Below, piece by piece: positions 1 to 11,065 of a stretch of DNA of 64,000 nucleotides. Origin of the DNA: Paraspadella gotoi. Its lineage: Eukaryota; Chaetognatha. Position 1 is the stretch's first letter, and the number at the start of each line of letters is the position of its first letter. A program made the position numbers and the translations under genes. The notes beneath the pieces were generated by a model that was not told the origin of the DNA, did not search any database, and saw nothing but the letters and a program-made list of their open reading frames with translations. Location of the stretch: the NCBI GenBank assembly GCA_051294375.1, contig CM119268.1:4859878-4923877 (forward strand), written 5' to 3'.

Positions 1-167
1 GAGAGAGAGGTATGAGGAAGCGAGAGAGAGAGAGAGGAGAGTGAGACGAGAGAGAAGAAGAGAGAGAAGAGGAAGAAGAAGAGTGAGAGAGAGAAAAGAA
101 GAGAGAGGGATAAATGAGTTCAGAGATAGATAAGGTTGATAGATAAGAGAAGATAAAAGGTGGGGGA
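1..167. repeat. GA-rich end of the P segment
   Basis: Nearly pure purine on the plus strand. The right part resembles, with many indels, the ends of the segments at 9000-9097 and 10730-10794. All three lead into the same motif, GAGAGGCTGTCGTGCT. No coding potential is seen; the Ser/Leu or Arg/Glu-rich open frames come from the GA repeat. Confidence 0.6.
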
Positions 168-1009
168 GTGGTTGAGAGGCTGTCGTGCTTAAAAGAGTAT
201 GGTAGAAAAGGGACTGAAATTTTCAGCGAAAACGACGAAAAAATGTTCAAAATTAACATTTATAGGTTCAAAACAGGTTTGTCGATCTGTCTATCCTTCT
301 CTGGCTCTTGCTCTTCTCTCTCTTTCTTTTTCACTTCGCCAATCTTTATATAACTCGTTTAATTCATTTTCATTTAGAACTTCTAAACGTTAGCACCGAA
401 AAAGGACGAATCAAAGAGAGACAATAACAACAACAACAACCTTGAAGACGTCGGAACAATTGTGGTTGATGACGCATTCGACGAGATGATTGAGAATTTC
501 TCTTGAGGCGATCGAGTCGCGGACGAAGCCTTGGACGGAGTCGGTCGGGACGTGGCTGGTGAGAGAAGACAATGAGAGAAAAGAAATAAGCAATAAAAAA
601 AAGATAGGTGTGTGAGAAAAGAAAAGATAATTATGATAAAAGATATGATAAAAGATATGCGCGAGATTTAATTGATTTAATCGATTTCGTTTTAAAATTT
701 TATCGAATGACTCATTGCCCAGAAAATTTTTCAAGCTTCGTTAATTTTAAATTCAATTCGGGATTTTTTTCTTTTCATTTTTTTAAATTTTCTTTAGAAC
801 GAAATCGATCCCTAATTCCGGACCAACGCATTTTTTAAAGGTGGGACCAATGACGTCACGAGAAAAATTTCAGATTTGAATCTGTTTCGTAATGAGAATT
901 CTACACCTTTTTAGGTTTCCCCAACTTTATTTGTTCACTTATTTGTGTTAATTCAGCGAATATTTGTCCGAAAAAGTGAAGTTTCCCTCAATTAATTTAA
1001 TTGGGGAAA

Positions 1010-1245
1010 TTTATTTCCCCAACCCCGTTCTCCTCAATCCCCCCGTTCTCATTTATATTCGCCCAAACCCCCGTTCTCTCCCAATCCCCGTTCCTCCATC
1101 TAATTCTCACAACCCCGTTCCACCCAATACCCCGTTCTCTCGTCTAATTCTCCAACCCCGTCCTCCCCAATACCCCCCGTTCTCGTTCTAATTCTGCCAA
1201 CCACGTTCTCACCCAATCCCCCCTCCATCCTACAACCCGTTCTCC
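1010..1245. repeat. C-rich minisatellite (CCCCGTTCTC type), copy 1
   Basis: About eight degenerate units of 25-35 bp built from CCCCGTTCTCCCCAATCC and TCTAATTCTC. The counterpart is at 11630-11862. It lies between exons 4 and 5 of the DUF1647-like gene. The minus strand, which is the sense strand of that gene, is G-rich (GGGGAACGGGG) and could form quadruplexes. Confidence 0.8.
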
Positions 1246-1379
1246 TTACCCGGTTGCCCTCCTCTCCTGGGTCGGACGACGTCTTCGTCCAGAAAAGATC
1301 CGGTCGTTACCTTCAGTCGAGCTCGACGACGAAGTCGATGGAGACCAGAGTTCGACACCCGCGTCAGAGATAGAGGACC

Positions 1380-1770
1380 GGGGGGGAGTAGGAGGGGGAG
1401 AAGAGAGGAAAAAGGGGGAAAAGGGGAAGAGGAAAGAGAAGTAAGGAGAGGAGGAAGAGTGGAGAGGAGAGAGTAGGAGAGAGGGGAGGAGATAGGAGTA
1501 GAGAGAAAAGGGGGACAGGAGAGGGGAGGAGAGAGAGGAAAGGAGGGGGAGAGGGAGTGGAGGAAGAAAGGAGTAGGGGTAGAGAGGAGAAGAGAAGAAG
1601 GAAAGAAAAAGCAGGAGGGGAGGAGAAGAAGGGGACTCAAGGATAGGAAAAGGGAGAGGAAAACGAATAGAGGGATGAAGAAGGTGGAGAAGAGGAAGGA
1701 GGAAGAGGAAGGAAGAGAGAGGAAGAATAAAGTTGTGGTGTGGATTCGAAGGTAGAAAAAAAAGTTGGGG
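1380..1770. repeat. Purine-rich (GGAGA)n tract, copy 1
   Basis: About 390 bases almost entirely A/G on the plus strand, counterpart of 11965-12375. It lies in intron 3 of the DUF1647-like gene, so the transcript there is a very long pyrimidine tract running up to exon 4. The long Ser/Pro/Leu open frames on the minus strand come from this bias. Confidence 0.8.
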
Positions 1771-2689
1771 GAAAGGAAAGGAAGCAATAAACAAAACAGT
1801 GAAACACTTTAAACATACATTATAGTGATCTTCACACTTTTTTTCCTCACACGAGACGGAATAATTAATCGCATAGTCAGCTACCCCATCTTGCTTTACT
1901 AACCAATGATCGCCACTAATCGCATCATTGCTTACAACACAACAACACACAACAACAAATCAAACTCTTCGCTTCTCTCCCACCAGCATCGACACCCGCG
2001 AGCCTTTCCTTACCTTCGGCCGCTGCTCGAGGCGGCGGCGATGACGAGCGTTTGAAGGCGGCGGAGGTGAGATCGAAGATGTGGTGATGTCTGGGGAACT
2101 GGAGTAGCGCGCAAAGGGGAAAGGGATCACGCGGACGTTGTCCAGCAAGAGAGTTCGTGTAGCTCGTAGGTGGGAATCGGTAAAGGGGTTTGAGCAGGAA
2201 ATTAGAAGGTTAGTGGAGCAGGAATAGAGTGGTAAGGTGTATTTAAGCCTGGAGCGATAGTAATTAAATAATCATTCCGATTGTCTCATCAGCCAATCAA
2301 AAAACCAAACAATTATTAATTACACAATACTCACGTCATCAAACAACAGTGCATCTTTGTAATTAGCCTATCAAAAAACAATCATTAAATATCATATCTA
2401 TTCACTCACAAACCAACAACCAATTGGCCAATCAATCAATCAAAATAACCATTCACCTGCGGCGGATGCAACCCCAGATCGTAGACCACTGTCTCACGCC
2501 CGCTTCCACAACTGCAACGCTGGCCCACGAGATTCGCCAGTTGTGGATATAAATCATGACGAGGCTGCGGTGACGACGACTACGCCGAAGGACGCGGCGC
2601 GAGACTTGTGGTGGAAACGCGTATGGCGGAAGCGCGTTCGGGGGTCATGGCGAATCTGGGAGTAACGAAGAGGTTGGGGGGTGACCTCG

Positions 2690-2765
2690 TCTCTTTGGCT
2701 GAGTGGGTTAAGTTTCAACGTTTTTAGCCGTTTCGTTCCGGGTCTCGATTCCAGCTTTAAAAGTT
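2690..2765 (+). repeat. tRNA-like (SINE-type) segment, copy 1
   Basis: Indel-bearing copy of 13330-13405, with the A-box-like TTGGCTGAGTGG and a degraded B box. It sits antisense in intron 1 of the DUF1647-like gene. It does not fold as a complete tRNA because no acceptor stem is visible. Confidence 0.5.
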
Positions 2766-3254
2766 TTTTGGCTACCGCGCTAAATGCGCCGATGATATAC
2801 AGACGAGTATCACAATCCCAACCAACCTTCTTCGTTTAGCGTACTACCAAAAACGCATTATATGAACGGGCTGTCAGTTAAGTTTGCATTATCTAAATGC
2901 TAATGTTTAAACTAGTCTTGCAGTGGCACGACAGTTTTCTGCAATGTCGCTACACCTTCTTCCTTCATGTAAAAAGTGACATGATAGACGTTGTCTTCGC
3001 ACTAATATAACCCGATGACTGCATAGCTGATCAGATATATTAATATTCTTCGTAACCCCTTCTCACTCTCCCTTTTCTCCTCACATGGTTTCGTCGTGCT
3101 CCAGCTCGAGCTTCGTCGGCGGCCAGCAGCCGCCACAGCAGCGGCTTCGTGACGAGGTTGTGCAGCGTCGTGAGGATGATGACGAGCAGCGTGAAGAAGG
3201 AAGCTTTGGCCCCGAAGGGACCAAGTAGCATTGGCAGCCTTTGGGCATACCCAT

Positions 3255-5490
3255 GGCTGGAAGCAGGAGGGAAAAGGGTGGCGCGAGAGAGTGAAAAGGG
3301 GTTTTGACAGGGCCCAATATTCACTCGAAATGCTCGTCATCTTTAGCGCCTTCTGCTCGCGGATGTTGCTCGTTCCTTCGCGCTTACATTCAGTTCAAAT
3401 CGAATGAGAACGATTCGATATTTTATTCCATCGTTTGGTCGCAAAGTTGCAAAACTTTTTTTTTAATGTACGTATTATTTGCGCAAGAGATAAATATCTG
3501 CAAATGGAAGGCGTTCTATGAAAAGGTTGACCCAGGAGAGGAACAAAACAGATTTTGAAAAAATAACCTTCACCTCTTTTTTTTTACGAAAAATGAGATG
3601 AAAAAGTAGTTTCACGATCCAGAAAAAAACTACTACAATAAAAATGTTTTTTTTTTGTTTTAGAAAAAGGAGACAGAGCGGTATTTGTTACTGATAACAA
3701 ATGTTGTGCGTTTAAATCCGTGCCCGCGTTTAATAACATTTACAGATAGAAAGACAAAGATATGTAGCGATAAGATAAAAAAAAACCAAAAAAATAACGC
3801 GTTGAAAATTGGAATGTGTTCAGTAGATGAGAGAACTTGGGAGTAGAAAAATAGATATTTTAATTACTTCATTCGTATAGATTTGTTGAGAACTTAAGAA
3901 GACAATTTCGTTTTCGTATTTTTTTTTTTTCTAACGGCCTTATTTGAGGTTAACACATAAAAATATTGTTTGTTAATATCAAGTAACCAAAATATATATA
4001 TTTTAGTAAACAAAATTGGACAAAATGAGGAAAACTAAAATCACAGAATCATATAAACCAACTGTTTAAGAACCTCGTGCCTCATTTCACCGGTAAATGA
4101 TTTAAGGCAAAATTATTGTTCATAAACGATTTCAAAAAATATTCGAAAATGTAGACAGATATTCGTAAAGAAGCGCGCTGAAACTAATGACTTGTAAATC
4201 AGCGGGAAATTTTAAATGAAAAAAAAACAAAGGCGGAAATACTGATGAATATGCATCGTCGATATCGTAATTAATACTGAGAAACAATAGAGCGATTTCG
4301 ATAAATCGTAATAATAGTAAAATATAATGAACTTGAATCACACATCTGCCTGAATAGGTAGATGATTCATAAAAAAAAAATTTTATGAAAAAGTATTTAC
4401 ACGCGTTCAGCCGTGCACCAACGATAAGACATAAAAAAATACTTGATTGTAAAAATTGTATATAGAAACAAGATTACATGCGCGGCTACGCCGTTAAGTT
4501 CCACTCAAATATCGTTATTTTATACATACGAACGTGTTTGTACGTAAATTTTTTTGACCTAAGAAAGTATCGGTGGAATCACCGAAGAGTCCGATCCGAT
4601 TAAAAATAAAATGCTGACAGTATATATATTTAATAGTCGCATAGTTTCGAACACTGGCAAACGTGTTGTCAAAACGTATCAGGGTTGATAGAAAAATATT
4701 TTGTTTTTTTCCAAAGAGAAAAAAGTATGAAAATGGAATAAGGGGGCCGGTGGGGGAGGGGAAAGGGGGGAGAAGATATTTCTTGACCTCAGTTTATCAA
4801 GTAAGAGATACATTTCATAGTTTCGAAAATGACCGGCTACCAAAAGTTTGATCGTCGGAATGTTTGGGCTTGGAGTTTATTTCCTAGATTTGATATTATA
4901 TTAATAATAATTTTCGCTAAACTCGGATGAATGGGCGGTCCTCGACTGGCTATTCAAACGAGTATCCTCACAGAAAGAATGTGGGAAAAGCATGCTTGGG
5001 GGGGGGAAGGGTAAGCCATGCTTAAAGGAAAGAACAAGCAATACCATGTGGCATGATTTCTCATTCTCGTCGTCTACAACGAATACGAACGTCGCTCTTA
5101 TCGATTGTTTTATCTTTTTGAGAGGACAATATTGATAATATTTTCTTTGTACTAAATTATCTTCAATGATTTGTCAATCAGTATAAAGGTGTTTCACTCT
5201 TTCGCAAGTCTGGATAAGTCTACACCTTACAAAAATTTACATATTATTTCTCCGAGAGATTACAGACTTTGAACACTTAAATTAAGCAATAAACAAAATC
5301 TTATTTTTTCAAAGCAACTTTTATAAATATTAAAAACAAGAAAGGGAAACCGACCAAGCTTTCAAATACTAATCCGCAAACCAATAAGTTAAATCAGGTG
5401 TCGTTATCACGTCTGTCGATCAAGCTATGATCGGTGCAATCAATCTAGTCAATCGGTAGTCAATCAGTTTATTAATCAGCCAATCAATAA
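3255..5490. other. AT-rich intergenic DNA, copy 1
   Basis: Spacer between the 5' end of the DUF1647-like gene and the 3' end of the SFK-A copy, both on the minus strand. The promoter of the former should lie just to the right of 3254. I see homopolymer A/T runs but no supportable gene, RNA or repeat array. Collinear with 13910-16178. Confidence 0.6.
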
Positions 5491-8476
5491 TCAAAGTCCT
5501 TCCGCGTATTGAATCTCGATGCACGAGTCGTAATTTTCCGAAGAAATCCGAGGAAGTCGAAGGTCGGTCTTTCCGCATCTTTCCTTCCAGCATTCCCTCA
5601 TGGTGCCGTAGACGGGTTCGGGGGAATCGCGGGTGGGCGTGGCAGGCGATATCCGCGATCAACTGTACCGTCACCTCGCGGTGCCATGCCCGGGTAGGGA
5701 CCTGCGGGGAGAAGGTAGCGAAAAAAGAAGGGACACAGTTTGTTATAGGGTAAACCAGCAATCTCATTTCGTTTTACTTGAATTACATGAATTTATATTA
5801 TTTGCTTACATAAACCTATTCATACAGCATTGATCTAATGTTTTTTCTTAAATTTAATCAGGTTCACGATCTACTCGTGCCGACTAGGTTTACAGGGTTT
5901 AAGGTTAAGGGTAGTTTGGGGTTGAAAGTGTTAGGAAGAGGGGTTTTGAGTGTATGTCTAGTATAGAGTAGTTAACTATTTATTACTTTAGTCCTTGGGA
6001 AGAGCTCGTACAGCAAAATCCCAAAACTCCACACGTCGGATTTTGATGGTGAACCTTCCGTAGCTGATCGATTTCTGGTGCGGACCATTTGATCGGATCT
6101 GCGGTGATATCGTGGGGAAAATTTAATGGTAAGATTTGAAGTGAAGTCGTACGTATGTACGTATGTATTAGCGGTTATATAAGGATATCTTATCGGTAAA
6201 TAGAAAGCGAAACGAGAATCTTGAGAGGAGAGAGAGAGAGGGAGAGGAAGAGAGGAGGTATCCGGATTCTCTCTAATCCAACGCACACTAGTGACCACTA
6301 ATGAAGTTCCCCATGCTGACTCCTCACAACAGCCAAACCTTACCTGGCTCCTTGCTTAGCCTGGATATAGTGTCCTCGTCCGCATCCTTCAAGACTCTGG
6401 CCATCCGAAGCGGCCACTTTGACGGAGTTGTTTGAGAGCCACAAGTAACATTTCTTGCCGCCAAATCTCGTGGATGAAGTCTGACTTTCGATGTATGCCA
6501 TGCCCGGAGGCCGTTTGGGCTGCGATGTCTACAATCTGGAGAGGGAATGAAGAATTTAAAGATAGCATCTGTGAGAGGTTGGGAATGCCAAAAAAAATCC
6601 TTATTCTATTCAGTTGGGTCTAAAATCCGGAAAAAAAGTGTTTGGGATAGTGGCTAAACATCTACTTGCGGCACTTAAACAGCAAGTAATTTATCCTGCA
6701 TGTGTGCACAAAAATAATATACTTATTACAAATATAAATTGAAACAGTGCAGCGCCAATGTTCGCCAATCTAATATAATATAAGATAATAAGTCTCATTT
6801 AAAATTCTTCACGCTGCGCGACTTGGAGATTTTGTCCTCCCCTTCGCGCATTGTAGTCAAGCAGAGAGCCCGTGCACATGAATCGCAGATGATGTACAAG
6901 GTTCCTGTCGGACAACGTCCAACAATTGCACCAACTTTCGGGTGTCTCAGAGTATTTCATGCATTATTGGCTTCTTGTAAGACCGCTTGCGGGCGCATGA
7001 TCCAGCTTCGCGTTTTGATGGCCACCTTGGACGTGTTGTTTCCACAGCCCTCCCAGACTCGCCGACTGGCCGCTGCAAGTTTCTTCTTGAACAGGAGCGA
7101 TTCTCTGCGGGATTTCCACACGTCCTTTCCCAGCGATTTCATCGTCGGGGCCTCTTTAGGACAGGCGCGGACGAGCTTGAGCAGAGGCCGTCGGAGGGTG
7201 ACGGTGTAGTGGTTGACGAGCTCTTCGAGGGTGCGGAAGGTGCGCCGCGCGGGGATTGCTTAAAGCTGTTGAGCGTGATGAATCCGCGGCCTCCTGGGCC
7301 GGATCTGTAGTGCTTGATGTGTCGCGGTTGTGGAAAAGTGGCGGATGGAGAGGAGTAACCTCCGGGGAGTTCTCGCTCTCAGCGGACGAGGAAGTGCGAC
7401 GGGGTTGCCGGCAGCAGAGGATCTTCTCGCCTGGCCTTGCGCGGTGATCTTGCCACGGTACATCTTGGCGCGTAGGATTCGTCGACCTTTTGAGATTGAG
7501 ATGGAGAAGGAGGGGACGAAAGAGAGAGTGAAAATGCAATTTAAATCCATCATTGGTTGGTAATAGTTATTAATTAGTATAGAGGGTGTCTAAGACTCCA
7601 AGTGTGAGAGATTTTTTAATTCATTTTGACCAAAGATTTTTTAGCGTAGACTCTCTTCACATTAATGTACAACCAGTGGTTCGCAATTAGGTCCTACGTT
7701 ACTATCCAACCTGAGCCACGTAAGTTGGACGAGACGTATCCTTTCCGCTTTACTCCTGAGATGTCGCGCGTACCACCAATCTCCATCGGCATCGTCTATG
7801 ACGAGCATTTGTCCGCGCTTTTTTGAAGGCGAGATCCTCGTCCGTGGCATTATCGAATCGTAGAGGGCCTAATGGAGGGGGAGGGGGGGGGGGAGAATGT
7901 ATTAATGAATATTGGGCGTCTCTCTTTCTAAATCACTCGTTATTTTTTTTCGCTATTTTTTTCCTAATTCGTTCTTTACATTACATTACAATTACATTAC
8001 ATCTTTTCTCTCTTTTTCTATGAATAGGTAACCATATCCAAAATAGAAATTATCTACGTATTCAATTCAATAGATATACTGTGGCGGGCAATGGTTAGGC
8101 TTTCTTTCCTCCTACAAGATAATAACAACATCTAACGTTTTGACGCACACACCACACTTTCTCTACTATGTGTGTAACTCTCTCTCTCGCAATCTTTGTT
8201 TCATTTTTTTTTGTTTCAAGCTCCTCAAGCCCACCACATCCCTGCACCATCCCGACCCCCTTCCACCACACCTTTAATATCTTCGCTCCGGAGGAAGATC
8301 CAAGAGAATGTCTTCCAGGCGGAGGGCGTTCCGGCCACGGCCTTGCCCGGGGAACGATGGTCACTGAGGTTTTCGTGGCATACGACGAGGGGGGGGCATT
8401 TTTGATGTCGGCAGGTGGACAATCTTCACTGTATCAAAGTCACCCTTCTTCTTCTCTTTTCCCAGCACAGACCCAT
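5491..8476 (-). pseudogene. SFK-A copy 1 (indel-damaged)
   Basis: All six exons of SFK-A (16179-19179) have counterparts in order: about 8272-8476, 7711-7868, 6814-7486, 6344-6535, 5990-6098 and 5491-5701. Exon 1 lacks one C after codon 3 (TGCTGGG in place of TGCCTGGG), giving MGLCWEKR and a stop near codon 17. The donor of exon 3 is disrupted by an inserted base (ACGCTG in place of ACCTG on the plus strand), and the donor of exon 5 is missing. The kinase exon carries many 1-nt shifts. As written it cannot encode a kinase. Because introns are equally well kept and differences are mainly single-base indels, an erroneous haplotype copy is more likely than a decaying paralogue. Confidence 0.8.
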
Positions 8477-8619
8477 GATTCTGGTTGTTGTTGTAGTTTG
8501 TGAGAGGATTGAGTTTTTTTTTTTTTATTTAGCAATATTGTAGGCAGGAGATTGATAATTTTTTTTTGTTATTTTCTTTTTTCTTCGTCCCGTCGCGTGA
8601 AAGGGATATATCACAGTTG

Positions 8620-8644
8620 NNNNNNNNNNNNNNNNNNNNNNNNN
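8620..8644. other. Assembly gap (25 N)
   Basis: Twenty-five N placed just upstream of the SFK-A copy. It ends the first large block. Confidence 0.99.
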
Positions 8645-8739
8645 TCCCTCTCCTGTCGACGACGTCTTCCGCCAAAAAGAATCCGTCTTCCTTCATCGAC
8701 TCGACGACGAAGTCGATGGAAGACCAGAGTTCGACACCC
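8645..8739 (-). other. Orphan copy of DUF1647-like exon 4
   Basis: Lying between two N runs, this 95-base island reads on the minus strand GVELWSSIDFVVESMKEDGF followed by FLAEDVVDRRG without interruption. It is the cleanest version of the exon also found, indel-damaged, at about 1262-1378 and 11860-11964. It lacks flanking exons, so it is a third fragment placed by scaffolding or a remnant of a further copy. Confidence 0.7.
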
Positions 8740-8749
8740 NNNNNNNNNN
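8740..8749. other. Assembly gap (10 N)
   Basis: Ten N between the orphan exon and the P segment. Confidence 0.99.
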
Positions 8750-9130
8750 TGCCTGCCTCGATCTTCAGCATTTCAGCTCGCTTACCATTTGCGTTTTCAT
8801 TTTTGAAAGGCGATTGATTGATTGATTGATTTACCTTTGACCGGAAGGCCACTTCGGTGGACAAGAGAAGCGAAGGGAGACGAAGGCAAAACGTGATGGT
8901 GAGGAGGGGAGAGAGGGGGAAAGTCGCCCGAGGAGGGTGTGGAGATCTGAAAAGAGAGGATAGAGGTAAAAAAAGAGAGGATGGGAGGTTGAAAAGAGAG
9001 GATGGGGAGGTAAAAAAAGAGAGGAGAGGTTGAAAAGAGAGGATAAAGAGGTTCAAAGAAAAGAAGATAGGTTGAAAGATAGGAGAGATAAGGTGGAGTG
9101 GTTGAGAGGCTGTCGTGCTTAAAAGAGTAT
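8750..9130. repeat. P segment, copy 1
   Basis: About 380 bases repeated at 10443-10830. It holds TGCCTGCCTCGATCTTCAGC, a (GATT)n run at about 8814-8831, a conserved non-repetitive stretch at 8832-8955, then GA-rich DNA ending in GAGAGGCTGTCGTGCT. On the minus strand the conserved stretch is bracketed by a CTTTTCAG acceptor-like and a GTAAATC donor-like site, so it could be a further exon of the DUF1647-like gene. The two copies differ by indels, no frame is consistent between them, and I leave it unassigned. Confidence 0.6.
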
Positions 9131-9440
9131 GGTCACCCCACGACGAGACGACTGTCGACCGTCGCACGCTCGACAGCACCAATTGTGACGGCTCCGCAGG
9201 GTGCGATGCGGCCTGCTGACGCCCAGCACGCCGCGCAGCGCCGGGCGAGTCCGCGCCGGGCAAGTCTCGTCCGTCGACGCGGAAGTCTGTCGGCAAGTCG
9301 TGTCACTTGACGTGACGATGTGAGGGCTCGCGGGCAGTGAAGCGGGGAGAAAAGGAGCGAGTTGTCCGAGTTTGACGCGTGGCGAACAGTCGAGAGCCCG
9401 GCGAGGGAGGCGATGCGGGAGGAGTGGCGAGGCGGCGGCG
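9131..9440. other. GC-rich unique stretch, unassigned
   Basis: About 300 bases clearly richer in G+C than any neighbour, starting abruptly after the shared motif AAAAGAGTATGG. It has open frames on both strands but no recognisable domain and no second copy in the window. It may be foreign sequence, a CpG-rich exon or a chimeric join. I see no convincing splice sites. Confidence 0.4.
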
Positions 9441-10437
9441 AGGAAGAGGAGGGGGGGGTGAGAGAGTGGAAGAGGGAATTTCAAGGGAGGGGAAAGAGTA
9501 GGAGGGGGCGAAAGGGAGAGAGCGAAGTGTGTGAAAAAAAAGGGAGAGGGAGAAGAGAAGGGAAAGAGAGAAGAAAGGAAAAGAGTGAAGGGAGAGGAAA
9601 AGGGAAAGAAGAGAGAGAGGGAAAAGGGAAAGAGAGAGAGAGGAAAAAGGAAAGAGAGAGAGAGGGAAAAAGAGGAAAGGAAGAGAGAGAAAGGAAAGGG
9701 AGAGAGAAGGAGAAAGGAAACGCAGAGAAGAAAGGAGAAAAGAGAGAGAGGAACAAAGAGAGCGGAAAAGGGAAAGAGAGAAGGGAGGAAGGCACAAAAG
9801 AGAGGAGAAAGGAAAGAGAGAGAAAGGGAAAGAGAGGAGGAAAGGCGAAAAAGAGAGAAGAGGGAAAGAGGGAAGAGAGAGAAAGGAAAAATGAAAGAGA
9901 AGGGAAAGAGAGAGAGAGGAAAAAGTGGAAGCAGGAGAGAAAGAGAAGGCGAGAAAGGAAAGAAAGGAGAAAGGAACGAGAGAGAAGAGCGAGAGAGAAA
10001 GGGAAAGAAGGGAGAAAAGGGAAAGAGAGAGAGAGGGGAGAGAAGGGAAAGAGAGAGAGAGGAAAGGAAAGGAGAGAGAGGGGAAAGGGAGAGAGGGAAA
10101 AAGAAAGAGAGGAGAAGGAGAAAAGGAAACGAGAAGAGGAGAAAGCGGAAAAGAGAGAGTAGGAGAAAGGGAAAGAGAAGAGAGAGCGGAGGAAAGGGAA
10201 GAGAGAGGAGGAAAAGGGAAAAGAGAGGGAAGGAAGCAGAAAGGGGGAGAAGAGAGAGAGAGAGGGAGAAAGGGAAGAAAGAGAGAAGGAGAAAGGAAAG
10301 AGAGAGGGGAGAAAAGGGAAAGGAGAGAGAAGGGAGAGAAAGGAAGAGAGAGGGAAAAAGGAAGAGAGAGAGAGAGAGAAGGAAATAGAGAGAGAGAGAG
10401 AAAGGAGAGAGAGAGAGAAAGGGAAAGAGAGATTTTG
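9441..10437. repeat. Polypurine tract of about 1 kb
   Basis: Almost only A and G on the plus strand for nearly 1000 bases, with irregular GGGAAAGAGAGAG motifs and only isolated C or T. It is not a clean dinucleotide array but a degenerate purine satellite. Long apparent frames here (Lys/Arg/Glu on plus, Ser/Leu/Phe/Pro on minus) come from composition alone. Confidence 0.9.
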
Positions 10438-10442
10438 CTCTC

Positions 10443-10830
10443 ATATGTGCCTGCCTCGATCTTCAGCATTTCAGCTCGTTCGTTTTCAATTTTTGAGAAG
10501 GCGATTGATTGATTGATTGATTTACCTTGACCGGAAGGCCACTTCGGTGAGCAAGAGAAGCGAAGGGAGACGAAAGGCAAACCGTGATGGTGAGGAGGGG
10601 AGAGAGGGGAAAGTCGCCCGAGGAGGGTGGTGGAGATCTGAAAAGAGAGGATAGAGTAAAAAAAAGAGAGGAGGGCGGTTGAAAAGAGAGGATGGGAGGT
10701 AAAAAAGAGAGAGAAGAGGTGAAAGAGAGGATAAAGAGGGTTCATAAAAGAGAAGATAGGGTTGAAAGATAGGAGAGAAGTTGAAAAAGGTGGAATGGTG
10801 AGAGGCTGTCGTGCTAAAAAGAGTATGGTA
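10443..10830. repeat. P segment, copy 2
   Basis: Counterpart of 8750-9130, with the (GATT)n run at about 10502-10523 and the conserved stretch at 10524-10640. Here it runs directly into the second large block, which suggests that P normally precedes the block and that its copy at 8750 is the left end of another copy. Confidence 0.65.
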
Positions 10831-11065
10831 GAAAAGGGACTGAAATTTCAGCGGAAAACGACGAAAAAATGTTCAAAATTAACATTTATAGGTTCAAAAC
10901 AGGTTGTCGATCTGTCTATCCTTCCTGGCTCTTGCTCTTCTCTCTCTTTCTTTTTCACTTCGCCAATCTTATATATACTCGTTAATTTCATTTCATTTAG
11001 AACTTTAAACGTTAGCATCCGGAAAAAGGACGAATCAAAGAGGAGACAAATACAACAACAACAAC

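Larger units (their letters stand above)
441..3254 (-). pseudogene. DUF1647-like type II membrane protein, indel-damaged copy 1
   Basis: Copy of the gene at 11066-13909. Matching exons, 5' to 3' on the minus strand, are 3085-3254 (start ATG and membrane anchor), 2457-2655, 2014-2162, about 1262-1378 and 441-555. Exon 1 is 3 nt shorter than in copy 2 and shifts frame near 3228, so the hydrophobic anchor appears only in another frame. Exon 4 has an in-frame TGA just after VLYL. Exon 5 (441-555) is clean here: its acceptor ends in ACCAG, it encodes 38 residues including GFVRDSIASREILNHLVECV, and its donor is AAG/GTTG. In copy 2 that acceptor is destroyed by a 1-nt deletion. The damage is thus complementary between copies, which fits sequencing error better than pseudogene decay. 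I call it broken as written. Confidence 0.65.
168..8619. repeat. Large duplicated block, copy 1 (about 8.5 kb)
   Basis: This block is collinear with about 10795-19330 over its whole length, including introns, intergenic DNA and microsatellites. Differences seen by eye are mostly single-base insertions and deletions scattered in coding and non-coding DNA, often in homopolymers; substitutions are fewer. The block ends at an N run at 8620. It may be a tandem duplication, but the error-like difference pattern and damage falling in different exons of each copy favour an uncollapsed second haplotype or an unpolished contig. Confidence 0.9.

Noticed and set aside
3040-3340. Ala/Arg-rich protein in the DUF1647-like exon 1 region
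   Set aside because: Out-of-frame reading; the correct frame, seen at 13737-13909, gives a signal-anchor exon that joins exon 2 in phase.
5491-8476. A fourth functional SFK gene
   Set aside because: Frameshifts in exon 1 and the kinase exon and lost donor sites; probably an erroneous haplotype copy of SFK-A.
9119-10745. Long open frames of 250-480 codons rich in Ser/Leu/Phe/Pro (minus) or Lys/Arg/Glu (plus)
   Set aside because: They arise because purine-only DNA has few stop codons in some frames; no domain, start context or splice evidence.
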